Below are positions 1-7,869 of a stretch of 64,000 bases of DNA, piece after piece. Made by a program: the position numbers and the translations under genes. Numbering within the stretch: position 1 is the stretch's first letter; each line of letters opens with the position of its first letter. The stretch comes from CAVRIA01 sp963721115 (GTDB lineage: Bacteria > Desulfobacterota > Binatia > HRBIN30 > CADEER01), in NCBI GenBank assembly GCA_963721115.1, contig CAVRIA010000018.1, forward strand, positions 1-64,000, written 5' to 3'. The notes below the pieces were generated by a model. That model did no database searches and was not told where the DNA came from. It saw only the letters and a list, made by a program, of their open reading frames with translations.

Positions 1-275
1 ATGGACGCGGCGCGTGCGCTGAGGATGACGGTATGAAGAAGGCGACGAAGACGGACCGACGGGGCCGGTCTGAGCACCAAGCAACTGGAGCGGCTCGGAG
101 GGCTCGCGGCGGCGGCGCGCGCGAGGAGGCGAAGGTGGGCGATGCCCGCCGCCGAGTAGAGCCGCGCCCCGTGCGCGCCGCGGATCGGTGCCACCAAGAG
201 GTGGGGGAACGCTGGCGCCGTGACACGCCGTCGATCGCAGTCTTCTGAAGCCGCCTATGCCAGCTCGGATGATGC

Positions 276-776
276 CTAGCCGAAAAGGGCCGCGACGGTC
301 TGCATCGGCAGGAAGAGGCGAGCGGGTCGTTCGGGGAACGGCATGAAGTTGAAGTGTTTGTAGAAGCGGACGGCGCTGTCGTCTATCGCGTCGACGACGA
401 CGGCGACGGCAGCAATCTGCGAGGACTGGGTGAGGGACCGGTGCAGGGCATCCATGAGCAGGAATTCGCCGAGGCCCTGCCCTGCGTGGCCCTTGTCGAC
501 GGCGAGGCGCCCGAGAAGGGTCACCGGGACATTGGGGTGCGAGGGGAGCTTCCTGGCCGTCTCTGACGGGAGGTCCGAGAGGTCGATGGCGAACGAGGAG
601 AGCGTGTAATAGCCGAGCGTGGTCTTTTCGCCGGGACCCGCAACGAGGCCGAACGGTGCGGCGACGTAGCGTCGCGCGTCCTGGCGAGCGCGCTCCTTCA
701 GGTACTGGTCAAGGGCGGGGTTGCCGCACGAAAACGCTCCGCGGCCATGCTGCTTGCCGAGCGGTTCAACGAGCAT
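276..776 (-). CDS. GNAT-family acetyltransferase toxin (TacT/AtaT-like)
   Basis: 166 residues, the usual length of GNAT toxins that acetylate the amino group of charged tRNAs and stop translation. The acetyl-CoA site is visible at residues 88-107, with the Q/R-x-x-G-x-G type motif in 'KGHAGQGLGEFLL'. The C-terminal 'FYKHFNF' (138-144) supplies the tyrosine (Y139) expected as general acid. It lies directly downstream of a DUF1778 gene and overlaps it by 11 bases, the standard antitoxin-then-toxin order with translational coupling. The family assignment is firm. The toxin role is inferred from the pairing, and the tRNA target cannot be read from sequence. Confidence 0.9.
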   Translation of the reverse strand: MLVEPLGKQHGRGAFSCGNPALDQYLKERARQDARRYVAAPFGLVAGPGEKTTLGYYTLSSFAIDLSDLPSETARKLPSHPNVPVTLLGRLAVDKGHAGQGLGEFLLMDALHRSLTQSSQIAAVAVVVDAIDDSAVRFYKHFNFMPFPERPARLFLPMQTVAALFG

Positions 777-1074
777 TCACGCCGTGCCGCTTGTAGCGTT
801 GCGCAGCCTTGCGCAGACGCGGCCCCGGCGCAGGAGCCTTGAGCAGCGCGGCGACAAACGCCTCGCGGTCGCGCAAGCTCAGCGTCATCGCCTCGTGCTC
901 GCGCAGAGTTCGGGTTGCGGCCTCTTGGGCCGACGTGACGACGAAATCGGTCAGCGACCGGCCGGTGAGCGCGGCGGCCCTGAGCAGGATAGACTTCTGT
1001 TCGGGCGTGAGGCGGGCTTCAAAGCGAGCGGCCTTGTGGCTCTCAGGGCCGGTATCTGTTTCCGAGGAACGCAT
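766..1074 (-). CDS. DUF1778 ribbon-helix-helix antitoxin (TacA-like)
   Basis: 102 residues. The N-terminal half, with 'ARFEARLTPEQKSILLRAA' near residues 16-34 followed by 'GRSLTDFVV', matches the DUF1778 ribbon-helix-helix DNA-binding domain. The C-terminal tail, rich in Arg, Lys and Pro, is the part that normally wraps the GNAT toxin. The ATG at 1074 has AAGGAG just upstream (about 1083-1088). As first gene of the operon it should bind its own promoter, and an inverted repeat sits in that promoter. It neutralises the GNAT protein encoded next to it. Confidence 0.9.
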   Translation of the reverse strand: MRSSETDTGPESHKAARFEARLTPEQKSILLRAAALTGRSLTDFVVTSAQEAATRTLREHEAMTLSLRDREAFVAALLKAPAPGPRLRKAAQRYKRHGVNAR

Positions 1075-1097
1075 GGGTTGATTCTCCTTATGAGTCC

Positions 1098-1126
1098 AGT
1101 GTACGGCAAGTTTCCGTACGCGTCAA
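1098..1126 (-). promoter_or_regulatory. Toxin-antitoxin promoter with operator in the spacer
   Basis: On the minus strand there is TTGACG (1126-1121), a 17-base spacer and TACACT (1103-1098), a good sigma-70-type promoter 24 bases upstream of the antitoxin ATG. The spacer contains the inverted repeat GTACGG-N7-CCGTAC (1101-1119), whose end overlaps the -10 box. A ribbon-helix-helix antitoxin bound there would block RNA polymerase, the usual autoregulation of these operons. The boxes are seen; binding is inferred. Confidence 0.6.
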
Positions 1127-1332
1127 GAAATCCATATTGCGGGGAAGAGCGTCCCAAAGTCTCGCCAGTTTGAACACCCCAACGGGCGTGAGTTTGAACT
1201 CTCCCTGGTCGCCTGGGTGCAGGAGATGGATGGGTTGCCACGGGCGCTGGCGGCGTGATTCTTGGTGTTGTCCCACGAGCCTGCCGGCATTTGCGCCAGC
1301 TGTGGTAGAGACGGCGGGCGAGAATACGCGCC

Positions 1333-4300
1333 ATGCACTGCCCGTCCTGTAAACACGACAACCGCGCTGAGCGCCGCTTTTGCGCGGAATGCGGGGCCGC
1401 ACTCGCCGCGCTGTGTGCCGCGTGCGGGTCATCGAACGAGCCCGGAGAGAAGTTCTGCGGCGACTGCGGTGAGCTTCTCCGGCCCGTGGCGGCAGCCGCC
1501 GTCTCGACGCCGGCCCCCGTGCCCCAAGCCGCGGTGCAGGCCGGCGAGCGCCGCCAGCTGACGGTGCTGTTCTGCGACCTCGTCGGCTCGACGCCGCTGT
1601 CGCAGCAGCTCGACGCCGAGGAGTGGCGCGACCTCATCGCGCGGTACCAACAGGCCGCCACCGGCGCCGTGGCGCGCTTCGGCGGCCACGTCGCCAAGAA
1701 CCTCGGCGACGGGCTGCTCATCTACTTCGGCTGGCCCACCGCGCGCGAGGACGACCCGGAGCGGGCGGTGCGCGCCGGCCTGGCGATCGTGGACGCCATG
1801 GCATCGCTCAACAGTAGCGTCGCAGCGGAGGGCGGGACACGCCTGGCTGTGCGCATCGGCATGCACACCGGCCCCGTCGTCATCGCCGACGGCGGCGAGG
1901 TGTTCGGCGAGACGGCGAACGTCGCGGCGCGCGTGCAGGGCATCGCGCACCCTGACACGGTGGTGATCACCGCCGCCACCCAACGGCTGGTTGGCGGGCT
2001 GTTCGTGGTCGAGGAGCGCGGGCCGCAGCCGTTGAAGGGCGTGCGCGAGCCGGTGCCGCTCTACCGCGTCGTCCGACCGAGTGGCGTGCGCAGCCGTCTC
2101 GAGGTCGCGGCGGGACGACTGACGCGCTTCGTCGGTCGCGACCTCGAGCTGGCGATGCTGATCGATCGCTGGGAGCGCTCGGCGGACGGCGAGGGGCAGA
2201 CCGTCGTCGTCCTCGGGGAAGCGGGAGTCGGCAAGTCGCGGCTCGTCTACCAGCTGCACGAGCACCTGGCGGGGGTGCCGCACACCTGGCTCGAATGCGG
2301 CGCGACGCCGTTCACGGAAGGGACGCCCTTTCATCCGATCATCGCGCTGGTGACACAGGGGCTCGGGTTCGCACCTGAAGACACGGCAAGCGAGAAGCTC
2401 GGCAAGGTGGAGGTCGGACTCGGCGCACTCGCTTCGGCGGAGAACGTGGCCCTGGTGGCGGACTTCCTCGGACTGCCACCGCCGACCCGACTGCAGCTGA
2501 GCCCCGAGCTGCAGCGGCGCAAGACGATCGACCTGCTGGCACACTGGAACCTGGTCGTGAGCGAAGTCCAGCCGCTGGTGCTGTTCGTCGAGGACCTGCA
2601 CTGGTGCGACGTCTCGACGCTGGAGTTCCTGGGCCACGTGATCGCGCAGAGTCCGAGCACGCGGGTACTGCTGCTCGCCACGGCACGGCCGGAGTTCACG
2701 GCGCCTTGGCCGGCGCGCTCCAATACGACGACGCTCCCACTCGCCCGGCTCACCAAGCGCCAGGCGCGCGACATGATCGCGACGCTGGCGGGGACGGGGC
2801 TGCCGGCCGCCACCCTCGACGCGCTAGTCGCCCGTGCCGATGGCGTGCCGCTCTATGTCGAGGAGCTCACCAAGGCGGTGATGGAGCCCGGGGCGGCGCG
2901 CGGTGTGGAGGCCATTCCGGCCAGCCTCGCCGACTCGCTGATGGGGCGGCTCGATCGGCTGTCCACCGCAAAGGAAGTGGCGCAGCGGGCGGCGGTGCTG
3001 GGCCGGGAGTTCGGGTATCCGCTGCTGGCGGCGACGGTGGGCATGGACGAGGCTGCCTTGCGCCAGGGGCTGGCACGCCTGGTAGACGCGGAGATCCTGT
3101 TTGCGCTCGGTGAGCCGCCCGCGGCGACGTTCACCTTCAAGCACGCGCTGATCCAGGAAACGGCGTACCAGTCGCTGCTCAAGCGCACGCGCCAGCAGCT
3201 GCACGCGCGCACAGCCCAAGTGTTGGAGGAGCGCTTCCCCGAGCGCGTCGCGGCCGAGCCCGAGGTGGTCGCGCGGCACTACGACCAGGCGGGGCTCGTC
3301 GCGGAAGCGGTCACGCACTACCAGCGGGCGGGCGAGCGGGCGACGCAGCGATCGGCGAACGAGGAGGCCATCGGCCATCTGCGACGCGCCCTCGCGCTCG
3401 TCGCGACCCTGCCGACCACGCGCGAACGCGATCAGATCGAAATCGGACTGCAGATGGCAATCGGGGCGCCGCTCACTGCAGCCAGGGGATGGTCGCATCC
3501 GGAGAACGAGCAGGCGTACGCGCGCGCGCGCGCGCTGGCATCCCAGATCGGCGAATCACCCGAGCTGCCGCGAGTGCTCTCGGGAGTGGCCGCGGCCTAT
3601 CTGATCAAGGGTGACCTCGCGACTGCAGCCGAGGTCGCGCAGGAGGCCCTGGCAGCCGCCGAGCGCACCGGAGAGGGCTTCGACCGCGTCTCGGCTCACG
3701 AAGAAGTCGGCACATCCTCGGTCTTCCAGGGGCACTTCTCGCGGGCGCTGCAGCATTTCGAACGGAGCATCGAATCGTACAACCCCGGCGTGCACGGGCC
3801 TCTGGCCTACTTGGTGGGGTTCGATCGTGGGACTTTCTCGCACGCGTTCGAGGCTTGGTGTCACACGCACCTTGGTCATCCCGACCGGGCGCTGTCGTTG
3901 AGCGAGGAGGCTGTGGTGCTGGCGACGCGCGTGGAACATCCGTTCAGTCTGGCGAATGCTCTCGCCATTGCTGGACTTGTCCACTTCGAGCGCCGCGAGT
4001 TCGACCGAATGCAGGAACGCGCCGAAGAAGTCGTGGGGCTCGCCGAGCGGCTTGGGTTCCCGCTGTACCTGGGCCTGGGCAGGGTTTTGTCGGGTTGGGC
4101 GCGGGTGGAGTCGGGAAAGGGCGAGACGGGCATCGCGGAGATGCAGCAGGCGCTGGACGAGCTGGCAAAGCTTCGGAGCGGGATCATGAGACCCCAGTTG
4201 CTCGCGATGCTCGCCGAGGGCCTCTGGGAGGTCGGGCGCCACGACGCCGCCGTGGGGGCGCTCGGACACGGCATCGCGCAAGCCGAGCAACAGGGCCAGC

Positions 4301-4611
4301 ACTACTACGATGCCGAGCTGCACCGGCTGCGGGCCGAGATTCTCCTCGACATGGACGGCAATGCCGTCGAGGAGGCGGAGGCGCTCTTCAACCAGTCGTT
4401 GGAGATCGCCCGGCGCCAACAGGCCAAGACGTTCGAGCTGCGCGCTGCCACCAGCCTGGCGCGGCTCTGGCAACGCCAGGGTAAGCGCGACGCCGCCCGC
4501 GCTCTGCTGGCGCCGATCTACGAGTGGTTCACCGAAGGCTTCGACACCCGCGACCTGCAGGACGCAAAGGCGCTGCTGGACGCGCTCCAGCCGATGCGGG
4601 ACGAGCGCTAG
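1333..4611 (+). CDS. Double zinc ribbon / class III nucleotide cyclase / AAA ATPase / TPR protein
   Basis: 1092 residues. Two treble-clef zinc ribbons open the protein (C3/C6/C17/C20 and C28/C31/C42/C45). A class III adenylate/guanylate cyclase domain follows at about 72-240, with metal-binding aspartates D82 in 'CDLVGST' and D126 in 'NLGDG'. Next is an AAA/STAND-type ATPase with a P-loop 'GEAGVGKS' near residue 295 and Walker B 'LVLFVEDLHW'. The rest is helical TPR-like repeats to the end. This order matches the large 'adenylate/guanylate cyclase domain-containing' regulators of soil bacteria and actinobacteria, but no ligand or output can be named. It stands alone, and its nearest downstream feature is a tRNA on the other strand. 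Confidence 0.85.
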   Translation: MHCPSCKHDNRAERRFCAECGAALAALCAACGSSNEPGEKFCGDCGELLRPVAAAAVSTPAPVPQAAVQAGERRQLTVLFCDLVGSTPLSQQLDAEEWRDLIARYQQAATGAVARFGGHVAKNLGDGLLIYFGWPTAREDDPERAVRAGLAIVDAMASLNSSVAAEGGTRLAVRIGMHTGPVVIADGGEVFGETANVAARVQGIAHPDTVVITAATQRLVGGLFVVEERGPQPLKGVREPVPLYRVVRPSGVRSRLEVAAGRLTRFVGRDLELAMLIDRWERSADGEGQTVVVLGEAGVGKSRLVYQLHEHLAGVPHTWLECGATPFTEGTPFHPIIALVTQGLGFAPEDTASEKLGKVEVGLGALASAENVALVADFLGLPPPTRLQLSPELQRRKTIDLLAHWNLVVSEVQPLVLFVEDLHWCDVSTLEFLGHVIAQSPSTRVLLLATARPEFTAPWPARSNTTTLPLARLTKRQARDMIATLAGTGLPAATLDALVARADGVPLYVEELTKAVMEPGAARGVEAIPASLADSLMGRLDRLSTAKEVAQRAAVLGREFGYPLLAATVGMDEAALRQGLARLVDAEILFALGEPPAATFTFKHALIQETAYQSLLKRTRQQLHARTAQVLEERFPERVAAEPEVVARHYDQAGLVAEAVTHYQRAGERATQRSANEEAIGHLRRALALVATLPTTRERDQIEIGLQMAIGAPLTAARGWSHPENEQAYARARALASQIGESPELPRVLSGVAAAYLIKGDLATAAEVAQEALAAAERTGEGFDRVSAHEEVGTSSVFQGHFSRALQHFERSIESYNPGVHGPLAYLVGFDRGTFSHAFEAWCHTHLGHPDRALSLSEEAVVLATRVEHPFSLANALAIAGLVHFERREFDRMQERAEEVVGLAERLGFPLYLGLGRVLSGWARVESGKGETGIAEMQQALDELAKLRSGIMRPQLLAMLAEGLWEVGRHDAAVGALGHGIAQAEQQGQHYYDAELHRLRAEILLDMDGNAVEEAEALFNQSLEIARRQQAKTFELRAATSLARLWQRQGKRDAARALLAPIYEWFTEGFDTRDLQDAKALLDALQPMRDER

Positions 4612-4718
4612 ACTAGTGGATCGAGGCCGCCGAGCCCCCTAACCTGGCGGTCGGAGAGGCCAAATTAGTGACCGGAAGCGTGTGTCGCTGCTCGGTGCCG
4701 AAGCACCTCGAGGAAAGG

Positions 4719-4793
<75 letters not shown>

Positions 4794-5002
4794 GTGATCT
4801 CGGGCCGGCGCGGCTCGCGGCGCGGGCCGCGAGCTACCGAAGGTTGCGGTTTCCGTATTGGAAAAGCGGATGCGAATCAATCCCCGGTCCCGTCGGCCTC
4901 CCACGGCGAGGCCGTGCGGCAGATCGAAGAGGCGCTTTGCGTTCGCTGTCACCGCGGGCTCTGAAGCGGTAATAGTAGAAGAAACCCAGGAGGGGAGCGC
5001 TC

Positions 5003-5608
5003 ATGAAGGAGATCGTCGAGGACGTCTATCGCTGGACCTGGTTTTCGGAGCCGCACGGCTACGACTTCAACGGTCACTTGATCTGCCTTGCAGAAGGAAA
5101 TCTTTGCGTCGATCCGGTCGAGTCGTCACCGGAGGATCTGGGGGAGCTCGTCCGCCGCGGCGTCAGCCGCATCCTGCTGACGAATCGCAATCACGCCCGC
5201 GATGCCAACCGCGTGCGGGCGCGGACCGGGGCGCGCACGGCGATTCACCCCGAGGACATGGCCTACGCGCGCGGCCAGGGGGCGGAGATCGACGACCAGC
5301 TCCGCGCCGGCGAGCAAGTGGGGCCGCTGCGCGTCGTCGGCGTGCCGGGGAAGTCGCCCGGCGAGGTGGCGCTGCACTGGCCCGAGCGCCGCATCCTGAT
5401 CGTCGGCGACTCGGTGATCGGCAACCCGCCCGGGGCCTGCTCGCTGCTCAAGGAGAAGGTGATGGACGACCCGCCGCAGCTGCGCGCCAGCGTGCGGAAG
5501 CTGCTCGATCTGGACTTCGACATCCTGCTGGTGGGCGATGGCGAGCCGATCCTGCGCGACGCGAGGAGCCGCCTGGAGGAGATGGTCGCCGCGTTCCCCG
5601 GATCGTGA
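5003..5608 (+). CDS. Metallo-beta-lactamase-fold protein with degenerate metal site
   Basis: 201 residues, ATG preceded by AGGAGGGG. The fold is recognisable from its spaced motifs: the N-terminal strand pair with 'CVDPVE', then 'ILLTNRNHARDANRV', 'GVPGKSPGEVALHW', 'ILIVGDSV' and 'ILLVGDGEPI'. The segment where active hydrolases have HxHxDH instead reads T-N-R-N-H-A-R-D, so the zinc ligands are replaced or rearranged. Such MBL-like proteins exist as a subgroup, but their reaction is not known to me. No operon partner is evident. Confidence 0.7.
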   Translation: MKEIVEDVYRWTWFSEPHGYDFNGHLICLAEGNLCVDPVESSPEDLGELVRRGVSRILLTNRNHARDANRVRARTGARTAIHPEDMAYARGQGAEIDDQLRAGEQVGPLRVVGVPGKSPGEVALHWPERRILIVGDSVIGNPPGACSLLKEKVMDDPPQLRASVRKLLDLDFDILLVGDGEPILRDARSRLEEMVAAFPGS

Positions 5609-5696
5609 TCGGCGACCGGCTGCTCCACTTTTCGCACTCAGTCGTGGTAAAGGGATTCAGCGGCCCTGCGGGTTTGGCTCGAGGCCGAGCCCATCG

Positions 5697-5731
5697 GAGC
5701 GCGAAGCGCGTACGGGGGCGAAGTTTCAAAG
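5697..5731. repeat. Dispersed GCGCGAAGCGCG repeat, copy 1
   Basis: The core GAGCGCGAAGCGCG is followed by T-ACGGGGGCGAA and a TTTCAAAG block, just upstream of the small ORF at 5743. A near-identical copy lies at 33470-33504, again just upstream of a start codon. The core can form a small GCGC-GAA-GCGC hairpin. Function unknown. Confidence 0.6.
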
Positions 5732-5742
5732 AAGCGCGATAG

Positions 5743-6009
5743 ATGTCGAGCATGCTGAAGGTCGTCACTCTCAAGGAGATCGAGAAGGTCTTCTCCGTGA
5801 TCGAGCGCCTCGGTCTCTCACGCGAAGCGATTGTCATTCCGCTCAAGCCGACGAGCCCAGGCACGGTCCAGCTCCTGCCCGACGACCGGTTGGAGATCGT
5901 GATCGACAGCCGGATCCCGATCGACGACTGGCTTCCCAGCCTGGAGATCGAGATCCGTTCGATACTCGAGAGCGGCGCGGGGGACCGCCTGAAGCGCGAG
6001 CCGTCGTAG
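5743..6009 (+). CDS. Small protein of unknown function
   Basis: 88 residues with a mixed alpha/beta pattern: 'VTLKEIEKVFSVIERLGL' as a helix, then 'VQLLPDDRLEIVIDSRIP'. There are no cysteines, no membrane segment and no catalytic motif that I recognise. It lies 64 bases before dxr on the same strand and could share its transcript. A second methionine four codons in (ATG 5752) is an alternative start. Coding character is supported by balanced acidic and hydrophobic composition, unlike the Arg/Ala-rich shadow frames around it. Confidence 0.6.
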   Translation: MSSMLKVVTLKEIEKVFSVIERLGLSREAIVIPLKPTSPGTVQLLPDDRLEIVIDSRIPIDDWLPSLEIEIRSILESGAGDRLKREPS

Positions 6010-6073
6010 CCCAGTCTCGACAGGGCGGCGGAAGCTTGCGCCTCTCGCGGCCTTTCGTGGTAAGGTCCGACCC

Positions 6074-7249
6074 GTGAAGCACCTCGCCATTCTCGGCTCG
6101 ACCGGCTCGATCGGCGTCACCACGCTCGACGTGGTGGGGCGCTTCCCCGATCGCTTCCGGATCACCGCCCTGGCCGGCGGGAGGAACGTCGAGCGGCTGG
6201 CGGAGCAGGTGAAGGCCTTTCGCCCCCGGGTCGTCGCCACGGCGGACGAGGAAGGCGCGCAGGCTCTGCGCCGGCTGGTGCCCTCCTACGGGGGCGAGAT
6301 CGTTCCCGGCCTCGACGGTCTCGAGCGGGTGGCGACGGAGGCGGACGCGCAGCTCCTGATCTCGGCTCTGGTCGGCGCCCTGGGACTGCGGCCGACGCTG
6401 AGTGCGATCGAGGCCGGCAAGGACGTGGCCCTGGCCAACAAGGAGGTGCTGGTCGTCGCCGGCGAGCTCGTGCAGGCGGCGGCGCGGCGCGCCGGCGTGC
6501 GCGTCCTGCCGCTCGACAGCGAGCACAACGCGATTTACCAGGCCATGCACGGCCATCGCCGCGAGGAAGTTCGGCGAATCATCCTCACTGCCTCCGGCGG
6601 CCCCTTTCTCCACTCGACGAAAGAGCAGCTGCGCACCGTCACCCCGAAGCAGGCCCTGCAACACCCCACCTGGAAGATGGGGAGCAAGATCACGATCGAC
6701 TCGTCCACCCTGATGAACAAGGGCCTGGAGGTGATCGAGGCGCACTGGCTCTTCGACATGCCGCCGGAGCGCATCGACGTGGTGATCCATCCGCAGAGCA
6801 TCGTCCACTCGATGGTCGAGTACATCGACGGCTCGGTCATCGCCCAGCTCGGCATCCCCGACATGTCGATCCCCATCTCGTACATCCTGGGCGACCCGGA
6901 CCGGCTGCCGCTCGACCACCTGCCGTCCCTCGATCTGGTTCGGGCCGGACGCCTGGAGTTCGTCGCGCCGGACCTGGTACGCTTTCCCTGCCTGGGCCTG
7001 GCGTACCGCGTGCTCGACGCGAAAGGCAGCGCTCCCGCCGTGCTCAATGCGGCCAACGAGGTGCTGGTGGAGGCCTTCCTCGGTGGCGGCATCGCCTACC
7101 TCGACATTGCGCGCATCGCGGCGCGAGTGCTCGATCACCACGCGGTGATCGCCGAGCCTTCGCTGGAAGAGCTCCTCGAAGCCGATCGCTGGGGTCGAGA
7201 AGAGGCGCTGGCGCTGGCGCACGACGCTGGCGCGCGCGCCTCCGCCTGA
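6074..7249 (+). CDS. dxr: 1-deoxy-D-xylulose 5-phosphate reductoisomerase
   Basis: 391 residues, the normal length. The enzyme converts DXP to 2-C-methyl-D-erythritol 4-phosphate with NADPH, the committed step of the MEP isoprenoid pathway in the cytoplasm. The NADPH-binding 'GSTGSIG' is at residues 8-14, and the metal and substrate motif 'DSEHNA' at 148-153. 'MNKGLEVIEAHWLF' and 'VIHPQSIVHSMVEY' are the conserved substrate-binding and dimer segments. The GTG start at 6074 gives the exact family N-terminus. No other MEP genes are in the window. Confidence 0.97.
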   Translation: MKHLAILGSTGSIGVTTLDVVGRFPDRFRITALAGGRNVERLAEQVKAFRPRVVATADEEGAQALRRLVPSYGGEIVPGLDGLERVATEADAQLLISALVGALGLRPTLSAIEAGKDVALANKEVLVVAGELVQAAARRAGVRVLPLDSEHNAIYQAMHGHRREEVRRIILTASGGPFLHSTKEQLRTVTPKQALQHPTWKMGSKITIDSSTLMNKGLEVIEAHWLFDMPPERIDVVIHPQSIVHSMVEYIDGSVIAQLGIPDMSIPISYILGDPDRLPLDHLPSLDLVRAGRLEFVAPDLVRFPCLGLAYRVLDAKGSAPAVLNAANEVLVEAFLGGGIAYLDIARIAARVLDHHAVIAEPSLEELLEADRWGREEALALAHDAGARASA

Positions 7250-7396
7250 GCGCAATCCGCCGCCGGTGTCACGAGTCGCCCCGGGTTGCATCCGCCGTGC
7301 TCCGCGACGGTCTCGAGGCGCCGCGCGAGCCGCTCGATCCGACTTTACACGATGCCATCCGGATGGTACGCAGCTCTATTCTGGGAGGACCGAGGG

Positions 7397-7762
7397 TTGA
7401 ATCAACGCCAGTTGAAATCCTTCAGAGAGCTATTGAGCGGGCGTCGGCAGGAGCTGCTCGACGAGGCGGAGCGGACCGTCAACGGGATGACCGACAGCAA
7501 GGAGAACTTCCCCGAGCCGGCGGACCGCGCGGCTCTGGAATCCGACCGCAACGCGCTCCTGCGGATCCGCGACCGAGAGCGCAAGCTGATCTCGAAGATC
7601 GATTCGGCGCTGCAGCGCATCGAGGACGGCACCTACGGCATCTGCGAGGAATGTGGTGAGCCGATCGGCGTCGAGCGCCTGAAGGCGCGCCCCGTCACCA
7701 CGCTGTGCATCGACTGCAAGTCCGATCAGGAAGCGGAAGAACGGCGCCAGCGGGGCGCGTGA
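7397..7762 (+). CDS. dksA: DksA/TraR-family RNA polymerase-binding zinc-finger protein
   Basis: 121 residues from a TTG start at 7397. That start is chosen because GGAGG lies 8 bases upstream (7384-7388), while the longer reading from 7286 adds a low-quality N-terminus. The protein has an N-terminal coiled coil, 'PADRAALESD' at the coiled-coil tip region, and a four-cysteine zinc finger (C83/C86/C104/C107, 'CEECGEPI' and 'CIDCK'). DksA-type proteins enter the RNA polymerase secondary channel and work with ppGpp to tune rRNA and amino-acid gene transcription. Whether this is DksA itself or a shorter TraR-like paralogue is open. Confidence 0.88.
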   Translation: MNQRQLKSFRELLSGRRQELLDEAERTVNGMTDSKENFPEPADRAALESDRNALLRIRDRERKLISKIDSALQRIEDGTYGICEECGEPIGVERLKARPVTTLCIDCKSDQEAEERRQRGA

Positions 7763-7796
7763 GGCAGCCGGCTCTCGTTTGCACCTTTTCTCAGAG

Positions 7797-7848
7797 AGGC
7801 TCAGGCAAAGGCTGAGGCTCAGGCTGAGGCAAAAGCGGCAAAGGCGAC
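7797..7848. repeat. Short imperfect GGCTGA/GGCTCA/GGCAAA tandem tract
   Basis: Between convergent dksA and the acyl-CoA dehydrogenase gene there is a run of about eight related 6-base units (AGGCTC, AGGCAA, AGGCTG, AGGCTC, AGGCTG, AGGCAA and similar). The palindrome GCGGCGCGCCGC follows at 7850-7861. No ORF covers it. It may be a slippage-prone minisatellite or part of the shared 3' end. Confidence 0.5.
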
Positions 7849-7869
7849 CGCGGCGCGCCGCTCTTCGTC

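Noticed and set aside
33..248. 71-residue ORF at the window start
   Set aside because: Arg/Ala/Glu-rich with no domain, no ribosome site and no relation to the toxin-antitoxin operon.
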